64,000 nucleotides of DNA from Streptomyces cadmiisoli (GCF_003261055.1 NZ_CP030073.1:5766001-5830000); one strand, 5' to 3'; positions 43,985 through 54,973 are shown, counted from the stretch's first letter. Numbers and translations: made by a program. Notes: generated by a model not told the origin, from the sequence alone.

Positions 43985-45271
43985 GTGGCACGCATCGGTG
44001 ACGGCGGCGATCTGCTCAAGTGCTCGTTCTGCGGCAAGAGCCAGAAGCAGGTCAAGAAGCTCATCGCAGGCCCCGGTGTGTACATCTGCGACGAGTGCAT
44101 CGATCTCTGCAACGAGATCATCGAGGAAGAACTCGCGGAGACCAGCGAGGTGCGCTGGGAGGAACTCCCCAAGCCCCGCGAGATCTACGAGTTCCTCGAG
44201 GGGTACGTGGTGGGCCAGGAGGCGGCCAAGAAGGCGCTCTCCGTCGCGGTCTACAACCACTACAAGCGCGTCCAGGCCGGTGAGAACGGCGGCGCCCAAG
44301 GACGCGACGACGCCATCGAGTTGGCGAAGTCCAACATCCTGCTGCTGGGCCCGACCGGCTCCGGCAAGACGCTGCTCGCCCAGACGCTGGCGCGCATGCT
44401 GAACGTCCCGTTCGCCATCGCCGACGCCACCGCGCTGACGGAGGCCGGCTACGTGGGCGAGGACGTCGAGAACATCCTGCTGAAGCTGATCCAGGCGGCC
44501 GACTACGACGTCAAGAAGGCCGAGACCGGGATCATCTACATCGACGAGATCGACAAGGTCGCGCGGAAGAGTGAAAACCCTTCCATCACCCGGGACGTGT
44601 CGGGTGAGGGCGTCCAGCAGGCCCTGCTGAAGATCCTGGAGGGCACCACCGCCTCCGTGCCGCCGCAGGGCGGACGCAAGCACCCGCATCAGGAGTTCAT
44701 CCAGATCGACACGACGAACGTCCTGTTCATCGTGGGCGGTGCCTTCGCGGGCCTGGAGAAGATCATCGAGTCCCGGGCCGGCGCCAAGGGCATCGGCTTC
44801 GGCGCGACGATCCGCTCCAAGCGGGAGCTGGAGGCCAAGGACCAGTTCGAGGACGTCATGCCGGAGGACCTGGTCAAGTTCGGCATGATCCCCGAGTTCA
44901 TCGGCCGCCTCCCCGTCATCACGTCGGTGCACAACCTCGACCGCGAGGCGCTGCTCAAGATTCTGGTCGAGCCGCGCAACGCGCTCATGAAGCAGTACCA
45001 ACGCCTCTTCGAACTCGACGGTGTGGAGCTGGACTTCGAGCGCGAGGCCCTGGAGGCCATCGCGGACCAGGCGATCCTGCGGCAGACCGGCGCCCGCGGC
45101 CTGCGCGCCATCATGGAGGAAGTCCTCATGTCGGTGATGTACGAGGTGCCGTCCCGCAAGGACGTGGCCCGTGTCGTCATCACCGCGGACGTCGTCCACT
45201 CCAACGTCAACCCGACCCTGATCCCGCGCGACGCGCGCGGACGGGGATCCGGCGAGCAGAAGTCGGCGTAA
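43985..45271 (+). CDS. clpX: ATP-dependent Clp protease ATP-binding subunit ClpX
   Basis: A 428-residue hexameric unfoldase that selects substrates and threads them into ClpP. The N-terminal zinc domain has CSFCGKSQ and CDECIDLC. The AAA+ part has Walker A GPTGSGKT at 122-129, Walker B IIYIDEID, the sensor-II end GARGLR and the ClpP-contacting IGF loop (GIGFGA). The long charged C-terminus ends KSA. GTG 43985 follows GAAGGGG. A terminator lies 17 bp after the stop. A TACCGT -10 candidate at 43907-43912 may give clpX its own promoter. Confidence 0.97.
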   Translation: MARIGDGGDLLKCSFCGKSQKQVKKLIAGPGVYICDECIDLCNEIIEEELAETSEVRWEELPKPREIYEFLEGYVVGQEAAKKALSVAVYNHYKRVQAGENGGAQGRDDAIELAKSNILLLGPTGSGKTLLAQTLARMLNVPFAIADATALTEAGYVGEDVENILLKLIQAADYDVKKAETGIIYIDEIDKVARKSENPSITRDVSGEGVQQALLKILEGTTASVPPQGGRKHPHQEFIQIDTTNVLFIVGGAFAGLEKIIESRAGAKGIGFGATIRSKRELEAKDQFEDVMPEDLVKFGMIPEFIGRLPVITSVHNLDREALLKILVEPRNALMKQYQRLFELDGVELDFEREALEAIADQAILRQTGARGLRAIMEEVLMSVMYEVPSRKDVARVVITADVVHSNVNPTLIPRDARGRGSGEQKSA

Positions 45272-45287
45272 GCACCGCGGACACACG

Positions 45288-45323
45288 AAAGGCGCCCGGC
45301 GAACTTCCGCCGGGCGCCCTTTT
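45288..45323. terminator. Intrinsic terminator of clpX
   Basis: A 10-bp perfect stem (45291-45300 with 45309-45318), AAA in front and C plus four T after it. It separates clpX from the convergent membrane protein gene. Confidence 0.8.
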
Positions 45324-45401
45324 GTTGCCCTGTCCCCGCCCCGCCCCGCAGGCACTGCCCCATGGGCACTGCCCCGCGGGCCTTGCCTCACGGGCGCGGC
45401 G

Positions 45402-46352
45402 TCACGCCTTCTCGCGGACTTCCGCGCGGATCTTGGACGTCATGTCGACCGTGGTGGCCTTGTCGACGCCGGTGCCGGTGTTGTCGCCGGGGGAGACCAT
45501 CGCCACCGTGCTGTAGTCGGCCCAGGCGCAGAACCAGTCGGTCGACTCCTTCTTGGTGAGCGCGTTGGTGGCCTTCGTCGACTGGCACTTGGCGACCGCG
45601 CCGTCGATCTCGACCTCCTCGGGCTCGCCGACCAGCTGGGCGTTCTGCATACCGCCGGAATCGCTCGACGAGCTGTCCTTGACCTCCTTCTGGATGGAGG
45701 CGAAGAACTTGTCCAGGGTGGCCTGGGGGTCGGCGATCTCGCCGTAACCGCCGACCATGGTGACGCCCTTGGCCTTCAGCAGCTCGGCCTGGTCGGGAAG
45801 CGTGGAGGGGTCCTGCGGGTCGTAGCTGCTGAAGTCGGCGGTCGACCACTGCCCGACGACGGCCGTACCGTCCTTGACGCCGCTCTTCTCCATGTCCTTC
45901 GCGGTGTCGGAGTCGCTGACCGCGTTGCCCTCGCCGACCCGCTTGTACTCGGTGAGCACCGACGCCGGCGTGCTGAGCTTGTGCGGGCCGTCGTCCTCCA
46001 GCCCGCTCGCCCCGCCGCCCGAGCCGAGCACGAAGTACGCGCCGACGCCGATCGCCGCGACGACGGCCACCGCGCCGATGATGAGGCCGGTCTTCTTCTT
46101 GCCGCCGCCCGGGGGCGGGGGGACGGGAGCGCCGTAGGGAGCCTGCGGGGGGTAACCGTAGCCGGGCTGGGGCTGGCCGGGCTGCTGCGGGTAGCCGTAG
46201 CCGGGCTGCGGCTGCTGCGGCTGGCCCGGCTGCTGGGGGTGGCCGTAGCCGGGCTGCGGAGCCTGCGGCTGCTGGCCGTACGGGCCCGGCTGGCCGTACG
46301 GTCCGGGCTGCTGGGGCTGCCCGCCGTACGGGCCCGGCTGGTTGTAGCTCAT
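45402..46352 (-). CDS. Pro/Gln/Tyr-rich membrane protein with external domain
   Basis: A 316-residue protein. Residues about 1-83 are a low-complexity cytoplasmic segment with repeated QPGYGYPQQPGQ-type motifs, then GGGKKK and one transmembrane helix at about 88-107 (GLIIGAVAVVAAIGVGAYFVL), then an external domain of about 200 residues with two Cys (AKCQST and WFCAW) likely disulphide-linked. ATG 46352 follows GGAGGGGA. Such proline-rich N-termini are common in mycelial actinobacterial membrane proteins and may mediate clustering. I do not recognise a function. It is divergent from valS. Confidence 0.72.
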   Translation of the reverse strand: MSYNQPGPYGGQPQQPGPYGQPGPYGQQPQAPQPGYGHPQQPGQPQQPQPGYGYPQQPGQPQPGYGYPPQAPYGAPVPPPPGGGKKKTGLIIGAVAVVAAIGVGAYFVLGSGGGASGLEDDGPHKLSTPASVLTEYKRVGEGNAVSDSDTAKDMEKSGVKDGTAVVGQWSTADFSSYDPQDPSTLPDQAELLKAKGVTMVGGYGEIADPQATLDKFFASIQKEVKDSSSSDSGGMQNAQLVGEPEEVEIDGAVAKCQSTKATNALTKKESTDWFCAWADYSTVAMVSPGDNTGTGVDKATTVDMTSKIRAEVREKA

Positions 46353-46476
46353 TACTGGGTTCCCCTCCAGATGCTTATGTGTTCCTGACATCCTGGCCCA
46401 GTCACAGGGAACTCATGGCATCGGGGTGCGCACCGTTACAAAGCAATCGAGTTTCGGGACCACGCCGTGACACCTC

Positions 46477-46482
46477 TAAACT
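46477..46482 (+). promoter_or_regulatory. Leaderless -10 box of valS
   Basis: TAAACT ends six bases before the valS GTG with no ribosome site. No T-box leader is present. Confidence 0.5.
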
Positions 46483-46488
46483 GACCCC

Positions 46489-49140
46489 GTGACCGAGAAC
46501 ACTCAGCAGCAGCCACCAGCGCCCACCACCGAACTGCCGACCCAGTACACGCCGGCCGAGGTAGAGGAGACGCTGTACGAGCGCTGGGTGGAGCGGGGTT
46601 ACTTCGAGGCGGACGCGAACAGCGACAAGCCGCCGTTCACCGTCGTCATCCCGCCGCCGAACGTCACGGGCAGCCTGCACCTCGGGCACGCCTTCGAGCA
46701 CACCCTCATCGACGCCCTGACCCGCCGCAAGCGGATGCAGGGGTACGAGACGCTGTGGCAGCCGGGCATGGACCACGCCGGCATCGCCACGCAGAACGTC
46801 GTCGAGCGCGAGCTCGCGAAGGAGGGCAAGTCCCGGCACGACCTGGGGCGGGAAGCCTTCGTCGAGCGGGTCTGGCAGTGGAAGGCCGAGTCCGGCGGGC
46901 AGATCTCCGGGCAGATGCGGCGACTGGGTGACGGCGTCGCCTGGTCGCGTGAGCGCTTCACGATGGACGAGGGCCTGTCCAAGGCCGTCCAGACCATCTT
47001 CAAGCGGCTCTACGACGACGAGCTGATCTACCGCGCCGAGCGCATCATCAACTGGTGCCCCCGCTGCCTGACGGCCATCTCCGACATCGAGGTCGAGTAC
47101 CAGGACGACGACGGTGAGCTCGTCTCCATGAAGTACGGGGACGGGGACGACACCATCGTCGTCGCCACCACCCGCGCCGAGACGATGCTCGGTGACACGG
47201 CCGTCGCCGTCCACCCCGAGGACGAGCGGTACAAGCACCTCGTCGGCAAGCTCATCAAGCTGCCGCTGACCGACCGCTCCATCCCGGTCGTCGCGGACGA
47301 GCACGTCGACCCCGAGTTCGGCACGGGTGCCGTCAAGGTCACCCCGGCGCACGACCCGAACGACTTCGAGATCGGCCAGCGGCACGACCTGCCGGCCATC
47401 ACGGTCATGGACGAGCACGCCGTCATCACCGCCCACGGCCCCTTCCTGGGCCTGGACCGGCTGGAGGCGCGTTCCGCCATCGTCGCCGCGCTGCGCGCCG
47501 AGGGCCGGATCGTCGCGGAGAAGCGGCCCTACGTCCACTCCGTCGGCCACTGCTCGCGCTGCAAGACCACCATCGAGCCGCGGCTGTCCATGCAGTGGTG
47601 GGTCAAGGTCGGCCCGCTCGCCAAGGCCGCCGGTGACGCGGTCCGCGACGGCAAGGTCGCCATCCACCCGCAGGAGATGGAGAAGCGGTACTTCGACTGG
47701 GTCGACAACCTGCACGACTGGTGCATCTCGCGGCAGTTGTGGTGGGGCCACCGGATCCCCGTCTGGTACGGGCCGCAGGGCGAGGTCGTCTGCGTCGGTC
47801 CCGACGAGGAGCCGCCGAGCGGCGAGGGCTGGCGGCAGGACTCCGACGTCCTGGACACCTGGTTCTCGTCCGGCCTGTGGCCGTTCTCCACGCTGGGCTG
47901 GCCCGAGCAGACCGACTCGCTCGCGAAGTTCTACCCGAACTCCGTCCTGGTCACCGGCTACGACATCCTCTTCTTCTGGGTCGCCCGGATGATGATGTTC
48001 GGCCTCTACGCGATGGACGGGACCCCGCCGTTCCACACCATCGCCCTGCACGGCATGGTCCGTGACCAGAACGGCAAGAAGATGTCGAAGTCCTTCGGGA
48101 ACGTCGTCAACCCGCTGGACTGGATGGACAAGTACGGCAGCGACGCGCTCCGGTTCACCCTGGCCCGGGGCGCCAACCCCGGCGTCGACGTCCCGATCGG
48201 CGAGGACTGGGTCCAGGGCTCCCGGAACTTCGCCAACAAGATCTGGAACGCGACCCGCTTCGCGCTGATGAACGGCGCGACGGTGGACGGCCCGCTGCCG
48301 GACGCGTCGAGGATGTCCTCGACCGACCGGTGGATCCTGTCCCGGCTGAACTCCGTGGTCGCCGAGGTCGACGCGTACTACGAGGACTACCAGTTCGCGA
48401 AGCTGTCCGACGCGCTGTTCCACTTCGCGTGGGACGAGGTCTTCGACTGGTACGTCGAACTGTCCAAGACGACGTTCGCCGCGGGCGGTGAGGCGGCCGA
48501 GGTCAGCAAGCGGGTCCTCGGTGAGGTCCTGGACGTCACGCTGCGGCTGCTGCACCCGGTGGTCCCCTTCGTCACGGAGACCCTGTGGACGACGCTGACC
48601 GGCGGCGAGTCGGTCGTCGTCGCCGCGTGGCCGAAGGCCGTCTTCGTTCCCGGTGCCGACGCACCGGGCGGGTTCCGGGACGCGGACGCGGAGCGGGAGA
48701 TCGCGACGCTTCAGTCCGTCATCACCGAGGTGCGGCGCTTCCGGGCGGACCAGGGCCTCCAGCCGGGGCAGCGGGTTCCGGCCCGGCTGAGCCTCGACGG
48801 CTCGGCGCTCGCCCCGCACGAGGCGGCGATCCGCTCGCTGCTGCGCCTCCAGCCGGAGGGTGAGGCATTCTCGGCCACCGCGACGCTGCCGGTGGCGGGC
48901 GTCGAGGTCGCGCTGGACCTGTCCGGGGTGATCGACGTCGCCGCGGAGCGCAAGCGGCTCGCGAAGGACCTCGCCGCCGCGGAGAAGGAGAAGGCGCAGG
49001 CCACGGGCAAGCTGGGGAACGAGGCGTTCCTGTCCAAGGCCCCGGACCACGTCGTGGAGAAGATCCGTACCCGCCTCGCCAAGGCGGACGAGGACATCGC
49101 CCGGATCCAGACGCAGCTGGCCAACCTGCCGCAGGCCTGA
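46489..49140 (+). CDS. valS: Valyl-tRNA synthetase
   Basis: An 883-residue cytosolic class I aminoacyl-tRNA synthetase that charges tRNA-Val. The HIGH motif is HLGH at 64-67, KMSKS is at 531-535 and the editing (CP1) domain lies between. The C-terminal coiled coil that follows the anticodon domain is present ([14 protein letters not shown]...), as usual for ValRS. GTG 46489 is six bases after a -10 box, so the mRNA is probably leaderless and there is no T-box riboswitch. It is followed by a hairpin and folC in the same direction. Confidence 0.97.
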   Translation: MTENTQQQPPAPTTELPTQYTPAEVEETLYERWVERGYFEADANSDKPPFTVVIPPPNVTGSLHLGHAFEHTLIDALTRRKRMQGYETLWQPGMDHAGIATQNVVERELAKEGKSRHDLGREAFVERVWQWKAESGGQISGQMRRLGDGVAWSRERFTMDEGLSKAVQTIFKRLYDDELIYRAERIINWCPRCLTAISDIEVEYQDDDGELVSMKYGDGDDTIVVATTRAETMLGDTAVAVHPEDERYKHLVGKLIKLPLTDRSIPVVADEHVDPEFGTGAVKVTPAHDPNDFEIGQRHDLPAITVMDEHAVITAHGPFLGLDRLEARSAIVAALRAEGRIVAEKRPYVHSVGHCSRCKTTIEPRLSMQWWVKVGPLAKAAGDAVRDGKVAIHPQEMEKRYFDWVDNLHDWCISRQLWWGHRIPVWYGPQGEVVCVGPDEEPPSGEGWRQDSDVLDTWFSSGLWPFSTLGWPEQTDSLAKFYPNSVLVTGYDILFFWVARMMMFGLYAMDGTPPFHTIALHGMVRDQNGKKMSKSFGNVVNPLDWMDKYGSDALRFTLARGANPGVDVPIGEDWVQGSRNFANKIWNATRFALMNGATVDGPLPDASRMSSTDRWILSRLNSVVAEVDAYYEDYQFAKLSDALFHFAWDEVFDWYVELSKTTFAAGGEAAEVSKRVLGEVLDVTLRLLHPVVPFVTETLWTTLTGGESVVVAAWPKAVFVPGADAPGGFRDADAEREIATLQSVITEVRRFRADQGLQPGQRVPARLSLDGSALAPHEAAIRSLLRLQPEGEAFSATATLPVAGVEVALDLSGVIDVAAERKRLAKDLAAAEKEKAQATGKLGNEAFLSKAPDHVVEKIRTRLAKADEDIARIQTQLANLPQA

Positions 49141-49154
49141 CGGACCGGACGCGG

Positions 49155-49197
49155 GTGCGGGCCCCCGGTCGCCCTCGGGGCGGCGGGGGGCCCGCAC
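49155..49197 (+). terminator. Hairpin after valS
   Basis: A perfect 12-bp stem (49155-49166 with 49186-49197) with a 19-base GC-rich loop lies between valS and folC. No T run. Confidence 0.5.
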
Positions 49198-49307
49198 GTG
49201 CGTCCGCCCGCCCCTCCAGGGGTGCGGGGCGAACGCCGGGCGGCCCCGGGCGACCTGTGGCCCGGCGACCGGACGAGCCACCCGCGACCTTTGTCGGTGC
49301 CGCTCCG

Positions 49308-49313
49308 TAGACT
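49308..49313 (+). promoter_or_regulatory. Leaderless -10 box of folC
   Basis: TAGACT ends six bases before GTG 49320. There is no ribosome site in the leader. Confidence 0.5.
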
Positions 49314-49319
49314 GGCCTC

Positions 49320-50843
49320 GTGAGTGAGCTCCCCCCGCACGACGACAGCGAGCAGCCCGACCCCGTCGACAGCGACTTCGACGAGATCATCGCGGCCGAG
49401 ACCGAGCGTGACCCGGATCTGGCCGTGATCGAGGCCGGCAGCCGGACCCTGCGCACCCAGGGCGGGCCGCCCGAGGCCGACGTGCCGGCGCGGCCGGAGG
49501 ACCCCGAGGTCGACAAGGCGCTGCGGGAGGTCGAGGCGGAGCTCGCGACCCGCTGGGGCGAGACCAAGCTGGAGCCGTCCGTGTCGCGGATCGCCGCGCT
49601 GATGGACGTGCTCGGCGAGCCGCAGCGCTCGTATCCGTCGATCCACATCACCGGGACCAACGGCAAGACGTCCACCGCCCGCATGATCGAGGTCCTGCTC
49701 GGCTCGTTCGAGCTGCGCACCGGGCGGTACACGTCGCCCCACGTGCAGTCGATCACCGAGCGGATCAGCCTCGACGGGGCGCCGATCTCCGCGGAGCGGT
49801 TCGTCGAGACGTACCGGGACATCAAGCCCTACGTCGAGATGGTCGACGCCCAGCAGGAGTTCCGGCTGTCCTTCTTCGAGGTGCTGACCGGCATGGCCTA
49901 CGCCGCCTTCGCCGACGCGCCGGCCGATGTCGCCGTCGTGGAGGTGGGCATGGGCGGCAGCTGGGACGCGACCAATGTGATCGACGGGGACGTCGCCGTG
50001 GTGACCCCGATCGACCTCGACCACACCGACCGGCTCGGCGCCACGCCCGGGGAGATCGCCACCGAGAAGGCCGGCATCATCAAGCCGGACTCGACCGTGA
50101 TCATGGCGCAGCAGCCGGTGGACGCGGCGCAGGTGCTGCTGAAGAAGGCCGTCGAGGTCGACGCGACCGTGGCCCGGGAGGGCCTGGAGTTCGGGGTCGT
50201 GGACCGGCAGGTGGCCGTCGGCGGACAGCTCGTCACGCTGCGCGGACTCGGCGGTGAGTACCCCGAGGTGTACCTGCCGCTGCACGGCGCCCACCAGGCG
50301 CACAACGCCGCGGTGGCGCTCGCCGCCGTCGAGGCCTTCTTCGGAGTGGGCGCCCAGCGGGCCGAGCCCCTCGACGTCGACACCGTGCGCAAGGCGTTCG
50401 CCGCCGTCTCCTCGCCCGGCCGGATGGAGGTCGTGCGGCGGTCGCCGACCGTCGTCCTGGACGCCGCGCACAACCCGGCGGGCGCCCGTGCCGCGGCGGC
50501 GTCGATCGGGGAGGCCTTCCAGTTCAACCGGCTCATCGGGGTCGTCGGCGCGAGCGCCGACAAGAACGTCCGGGGGCTGCTCGAGGCCTTCGAGCCGGTC
50601 TTCGCCGAGGTCGTCGTCACCCGCAACTCCAGCCATCGCGCGATGGACGCCGACGAACTGGCGGCGATCGCCGTCGAGGTGTTCGGCGAGGAGCGCGTCC
50701 AGGTCGAGCCGAGGCTGCCGGACGCGCTGGAGGCGGCGATCACCCTGGCCGAGGAGGAGGGCGGGTTCGCCGGTGCCGGCGTGCTCGTGACCGGCTCCGT
50801 CATCACCGTCGGCGAGGCCCGACTGCTCCTTGGGAGGGGCTGA
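49320..50843 (+). CDS. folC: Folylpolyglutamate/dihydrofolate synthase
   Basis: A 507-residue cytosolic enzyme adding glutamate to (dihydro)folate. The ATP loop ITGTNGKTSTARMIEV is at about 108-123, with the NVGLVE-like Mur ligase pattern later and VLDAAHNPAGARAA in the C-terminal domain. The first 60 residues are an acidic extension (EQPDPVDSDFDEI...) not seen in short FolC, as is normal for Streptomyces. GTG 49320 is six bases after TAGACT, suggesting a leaderless mRNA. The DUF4233 gene starts five bases after its stop. Confidence 0.94.
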   Translation: MSELPPHDDSEQPDPVDSDFDEIIAAETERDPDLAVIEAGSRTLRTQGGPPEADVPARPEDPEVDKALREVEAELATRWGETKLEPSVSRIAALMDVLGEPQRSYPSIHITGTNGKTSTARMIEVLLGSFELRTGRYTSPHVQSITERISLDGAPISAERFVETYRDIKPYVEMVDAQQEFRLSFFEVLTGMAYAAFADAPADVAVVEVGMGGSWDATNVIDGDVAVVTPIDLDHTDRLGATPGEIATEKAGIIKPDSTVIMAQQPVDAAQVLLKKAVEVDATVAREGLEFGVVDRQVAVGGQLVTLRGLGGEYPEVYLPLHGAHQAHNAAVALAAVEAFFGVGAQRAEPLDVDTVRKAFAAVSSPGRMEVVRRSPTVVLDAAHNPAGARAAAASIGEAFQFNRLIGVVGASADKNVRGLLEAFEPVFAEVVVTRNSSHRAMDADELAAIAVEVFGEERVQVEPRLPDALEAAITLAEEEGGFAGAGVLVTGSVITVGEARLLLGRG

Positions 50844-50848
50844 CTCTC

Positions 50849-51202
50849 GTGCGTACGCTCTGTGCTTCGACCCTGATCGGCGAGTTCTTCATCATCGGAT
50901 TCGCCGGCCTGGTCGCGATGAAGGACCCGGACCTGTCGACGTCGACGGTCTGGACGGTCAGCGGCATCGCGATGTTCCTGTGCCTGGTGCTGTGCGGCGT
51001 GGTCACCCGGCCCGGCGGCATCGGCCTCGGCTGGGCCCTCCAGATCGGCCTGCTCGCCTCCGGTTTCGTCGTCCCGACGATGTTCTTCATGGGGGCGATG
51101 TTCACTGCGCTGTGGTGGGCATCGGTGCACTACGGCAGGAAGATCGACGAGGCCAAGGCCAGATTCGCGGCGCAGGCCGGGGCGCCGGCTGACGCTGCGT
51201 GA
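50849..51202 (+). CDS. DUF4233 membrane protein
   Basis: A 117-residue membrane protein with about four hydrophobic segments, of the actinobacterial DUF4233 family that is regularly found between folC and ndk. Hydrophobic helices lie at about 4-24, 36-53, 57-75 and 78-92, and the tail is charged (YGRKIDEAKARFAAQ). GTG 50849 lies five bases after the folC stop, so translation is probably coupled. The function is unknown. Confidence 0.82.
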   Translation: MRTLCASTLIGEFFIIGFAGLVAMKDPDLSTSTVWTVSGIAMFLCLVLCGVVTRPGGIGLGWALQIGLLASGFVVPTMFFMGAMFTALWWASVHYGRKIDEAKARFAAQAGAPADAA

Positions 51203-51271
51203 CAGGGGCCTTGATCCGCCCTGTAGCCTCATCTCCACTTCGCACACCCTTTCCTCAGAAGGAGCTCTCTC

Positions 51272-51685
51272 GTGACCCAGCGGACCCTCGTCCTGCTCAA
51301 GCCCGACGCCGTCCGTCGTGGCCTGACCGGCGAGATCATCAGCCGTATCGAGCGCAAGGCCGGCTGGCGGATCACCGCGCTCGAACTGCGCACCCTGGAG
51401 CAGGAGACGCTGGAGCAGCACTACGGCGAGCACAAGGGCAAGCCCTTCTACGAGCCGCTGGTGGAGTTCATGGCCTCGGGCCCGGTCGTGGCGATGATCG
51501 TCGAGGGCGAGCGGGTCATCGAGGGTCTGCGCGCGCTGGCCGGTCCGACCGACCCGATCGCCGCCGCCCCCGGTTCCATCCGCGGTGACTACGGCGTCAT
51601 CGTCCGCGAGAACCTGATCCACGCCTCCGACTCCGAGGAGTCCGCCGAGCGCGAGGTGAAGATCTTCTTTCCCGGCCGGGGCTGA
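51272..51685 (+). CDS. ndk: Nucleoside diphosphate kinase
   Basis: A 137-residue cytosolic enzyme that transfers the terminal phosphate between nucleoside triphosphates and diphosphates. The full signature is present: TLVLLKPDAVRR, the GEIISRIERKAG stretch, the GSIRGDYG loop and NLIHASDS with the phospho-acceptor His. Length and N-terminus are standard. GTG 51272 follows AGAAGGAG. It lies 70 bp after the DUF4233 gene; a 298-bp gap follows before mreB. Confidence 0.96.
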   Translation: MTQRTLVLLKPDAVRRGLTGEIISRIERKAGWRITALELRTLEQETLEQHYGEHKGKPFYEPLVEFMASGPVVAMIVEGERVIEGLRALAGPTDPIAAAPGSIRGDYGVIVRENLIHASDSEESAEREVKIFFPGRG

Positions 51686-51983
51686 AAAGCGGAACGAGTT
51701 CACCGAGGGCCCTTCTGAGGGACCGTCACCTCATTCACCCGCCTGACCTGGGACGGCCACGCATTTCGGGCCGTCCCCCGGCATATCCGTGCCGATCGGG
51801 GGAACGAGTGCCCCCGATGGCCCGTCTCTGCAAGCGAGGCGGCGCGCCATCTGATGACAATGGCGAAGACCCTCGCGCGATGTGCGGGAAGGCGCGTCTA
51901 CGATGGAAGCCTTCACGTCACAGCACCCACTTCGCCGACCTGAAAAGCCCTCAAAAGCTCCCAGGAAGGCCAGACGAATCCTG

Positions 51984-53015
51984 ATGGGGAACTCAATGTC
52001 GTTCATCGGCCGTGACATGGCTGTCGACCTCGGGACCGCCAACACGCTGGTGTACGTCAGGGGTCGCGGGATCGTACTCAACGAACCGTCCGTCGTCGCG
52101 ATCAACACGAACACCGGTGGCATCCTCGCGGTCGGCGCGGAAGCGAAGAAGATGATCGGGCGGACCCCCGGCAACATCGTCGCGGTGCGTCCGCTGAAGG
52201 ACGGCGTGATCGCCGACTTCGAGATCACCGAGCGGATGCTCCGCTACTTCATTCTGAAGATCCACAAGCGGCGGTATCTGGCTCGTCCGCGGGTCGTCGT
52301 CTGTGTGCCCTCGGGCATCACGGGCGTCGAGCGTCGTGCCGTCATCGAGGCGTCGTCCCAGGCCGGCGCCCGCCAGGTGCACATCATCGAGGAGCCGATG
52401 GCGGCCGCCATCGGCTCCGGTCTGCCGGTCCACGAGGCCACCGGCAACATGGTGGTGGACATCGGCGGCGGCACGACCGAGGTCGCGGTCATCTCGCTGG
52501 GCGGCATCGTCACCGCCCAGTCCATCCGCGTCGCGGGCGACGAGCTGGACAACGCGATCATCCAGCACATCAAGAAGGAGTACAGCCTTCTGCTGGGTGA
52601 GCGGACGGCCGAGCAGATCAAGATCACGATCGGTTCGGCGTACGACCTCGACTCCGACGAGCACACCGAAATCCGCGGCCGGGACCTCGTCTCCGGGCTG
52701 CCCAAGACCGTCGTCATCTCGGCCGCCGAGGTCCGCAAGGCGATCGAGGAGCCCGTCAACGCGATCGTGGACGCGGTGAAGACGACCCTGGACAAGTGCC
52801 CGCCGGAGCTGTCCGGCGACATCATGGACCGCGGCATCGTGCTGACCGGCGGCGGCGCACTGCTGCGCGGCCTCGACGAGCGGCTGCGCCGCGAGACCGG
52901 CATGCCCATCCATATCGCCGAGGACCCGCTGGACAGCGTGGCGCTCGGTTCCGGAAAATGCGTCGAGGAGTTCGAGGCGCTCCAGCAGGTCCTGGACGCC
53001 CAGCCGCGCAGATGA
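51984..53015 (+). CDS. mreB: Rod-shape determining protein MreB
   Basis: A 343-residue bacterial actin. The N-terminal phosphate loop [10 protein letters not shown], the second loop [10 protein letters not shown] and the late GGGALLRGL are complete. In Streptomyces MreB is needed for spore-wall assembly rather than hyphal tip growth. ATG 51984 has a poor spacing from AGGAAGG; ATG 51996 (MSFIGRD) is near GGGGA and is a possible alternative, giving 339 residues. A -10 candidate TACGAT at 51899-51904 lies upstream. First gene of the mre cluster. Confidence 0.95.
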   Translation: MGNSMSFIGRDMAVDLGTANTLVYVRGRGIVLNEPSVVAINTNTGGILAVGAEAKKMIGRTPGNIVAVRPLKDGVIADFEITERMLRYFILKIHKRRYLARPRVVVCVPSGITGVERRAVIEASSQAGARQVHIIEEPMAAAIGSGLPVHEATGNMVVDIGGGTTEVAVISLGGIVTAQSIRVAGDELDNAIIQHIKKEYSLLLGERTAEQIKITIGSAYDLDSDEHTEIRGRDLVSGLPKTVVISAAEVRKAIEEPVNAIVDAVKTTLDKCPPELSGDIMDRGIVLTGGGALLRGLDERLRRETGMPIHIAEDPLDSVALGSGKCVEEFEALQQVLDAQPRR

Positions 53016-53179
53016 CGTAACTCTTCGATTCCGCCGTACGAGACGCCCCCCTCTCGTACGGCGGATCGTTGATATCGAGGCATAAGCTGCCACAAAACAG
53101 CCCGCTGGTTTCCCTTGGGAATCCTGTCGGGCTCACCCGATTTCCCGGATTCCTACGAGGAAGGGCACGGCCGCCGCAC

Positions 53180-54142
53180 GTGAGGGACACACGAGAGAGC
53201 CGGCTGCTCCTGGTTCTGCTGATCGCCATCGCGTTCGCACTGATCACGGTGGACATCCGCGGCGGGGAGGACTCACCGGTCGACGGTGCCCGGCAGGCCG
53301 CGGCCACGGTCTTCGGCCCGATCGAGAACGGGGTGTCCCACGCGGTCGACCCCGTCGGCAACGCGATCGCGGCGATCCGCGATTCCGGCGAGCGGCACGA
53401 CCGGATCGCCGAGTTGGAGCGGCAGAACGCGACCCTGAAGGCGAAGCTCGGCAGCGACGACCGCAACCGCAGCCGGCTCAGGCAACTCGACAAGATGCTG
53501 AAGGTGGCCGGCGCCGGCCAGTACGGCATCAAGGGCGCCGAGGTCATCGCCATAGGCGCCGCCCAGGGCTTCTCCTGGACCATCACCATCGACGTCGGCG
53601 CCGACGACGGCATCCGGCGCGACATGACCGTCCTCAACGGCGACGGACTCGTCGGCCGCGTGACCACCGTCGGCCCGAACACCGCGACCGTACTGCTCGC
53701 CAACGACCCCGACTTCACCGTCGGTACCCGGATGGAGGGCGGCGACGAACTCGGCTTCGCCTCCGGGCAGGGCGACCGTCCGCTGCGCGTCGAACTCCTC
53801 AACGGCAAGGCCCAGATCAAGAAGGGCGACCGGCTGGTGACCTTCGGCTCGCAGGCCGACAAACCGTTCGTGCCCGGAGTGCCGGTGGGTGTCGTCGCCC
53901 GAGTCGACCCCTCCGGCGGGGACCTGACCCGCACCCTGTACGTCACGCCGTACGTCAGCTTCACCAAGCTCGACGTGGTCGGCGTCGTCGTCCAGGCGCC
54001 CGCGAAGGATCCGCGTGACATGGTGCTGCCGGCCAAGCCCAGGCCGACGCCGACGCCGACCGTGACGGTGACGGTGACTCCGGGCGCGGAGGACTCCCAG
54101 GCCCCGGCCGACGGGCAGTTCCAGCAAGAGGAAGAACAGTAG
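53180..54142 (+). CDS. mreC: Rod-shape determining protein MreC
   Basis: A 320-residue protein with a short cytoplasmic start, one membrane helix (about residues 10-26), a coiled coil (HDRIAELERQNATLKAKL) and the beta-barrel MreC domain to about 280. The C-terminal Pro/Thr tail (PRPTPTPTVTVTVTP) is typical of actinobacteria. It links the cytoplasmic MreB filaments to periplasmic penicillin-binding proteins. GTG 53180 is poorly placed relative to AGGAAGGG, but it is the only start consistent with the family N-terminus. mreD begins 14 bp downstream. Confidence 0.9.
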   Translation: MRDTRESRLLLVLLIAIAFALITVDIRGGEDSPVDGARQAAATVFGPIENGVSHAVDPVGNAIAAIRDSGERHDRIAELERQNATLKAKLGSDDRNRSRLRQLDKMLKVAGAGQYGIKGAEVIAIGAAQGFSWTITIDVGADDGIRRDMTVLNGDGLVGRVTTVGPNTATVLLANDPDFTVGTRMEGGDELGFASGQGDRPLRVELLNGKAQIKKGDRLVTFGSQADKPFVPGVPVGVVARVDPSGGDLTRTLYVTPYVSFTKLDVVGVVVQAPAKDPRDMVLPAKPRPTPTPTVTVTVTPGAEDSQAPADGQFQQEEEQ

Positions 54143-54156
54143 GGGGAGCCGAACTC

Positions 54157-54834
54157 ATGCGTTTCAACAGGATCCTGCTGTCCTCCACCCTGGTCGTCGT
54201 CGCCCTGGTGCTCCAGGTGAGCGTCCTCGCCCGGCTGCACCTGCCGGGCGCCGTCCCCGACGTGCTGCTGCTGACCGTGCTGGGCCTCGCCCTGGTCTAC
54301 GGCCATGTCGGCGGCGCCCTCATCGGCTTCGGCGCCGGACTCCTCGCCGACCTCGCCCCGCCCGCCGACCACGCCGCCGGCCGCTACGCGCTGGTGCTGT
54401 GCGTCATCGGTTACCTCGCGGGTCTGGTCAAGCCGGAGAACGGCCAGCTGAAGTCGGCGACCGGCCCGATGGCCGTGGTGGTCGCCGCCGCCGTCGGCAG
54501 CACCATGCTGTACGCCGGTGTCGGCGCCCTCGTCGGCGACACCGCCGCCCGCCATGTCGGCCTGCCCGGACTGCTGTTCACGGCCGCCGTCTACGACCTG
54601 CTGCTCGCCCCCTTCGTGGTCCCCGGGATCATGGCGCTGGCCCGGCGCGCGGAGAACGATCCGCTGGAGTCGAGCTCGGTGTCGAAGGCGACCGACATCT
54701 CCTCCGGCTGGCTCTCCTCCGGCACCGGTCTGCGCATCGGCGGACAGCGCGGCGGACTGGGCGGCCTCAAGGTGAAGGCGGCCAGAGCGCGGGTGGCCCG
54801 CGCCGGCCGCATCAAGGGGGTCAAGCGGCTGTGA
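54157..54834 (+). CDS. mreD: Rod-shape determining protein MreD
   Basis: A 225-residue membrane protein with five or six hydrophobic segments in the first 165 residues (LSSTLVVVALVLQVSVLARL first) and a basic cytoplasmic tail. It has the MreD position and length and forms a complex with MreC. ATG 54157 is preceded by AGGGGGAG. The 139-bp gap to the next gene includes no terminator, so the cluster is probably one transcription unit. Confidence 0.9.
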   Translation: MRFNRILLSSTLVVVALVLQVSVLARLHLPGAVPDVLLLTVLGLALVYGHVGGALIGFGAGLLADLAPPADHAAGRYALVLCVIGYLAGLVKPENGQLKSATGPMAVVVAAAVGSTMLYAGVGALVGDTAARHVGLPGLLFTAAVYDLLLAPFVVPGIMALARRAENDPLESSSVSKATDISSGWLSSGTGLRIGGQRGGLGGLKVKAARARVARAGRIKGVKRL

Positions 54835-54973
54835 CGGCAGGGGAGTCGGTGACCACCGGGGCTCACAGCTTCGTCGCATATCACTGGTACACGTACTGAG
54901 AGGGGGAGGCAGCCGCAGTGACCGATGCCCACCCGTCTCCCACCACCACACTTCCGAGGAATGGGCTTCGCCC

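Noticed and set aside
46353..46488. T-box or other riboswitch before valS
   Set aside because: The -10 box ends six bases before the start codon, leaving no leader RNA.
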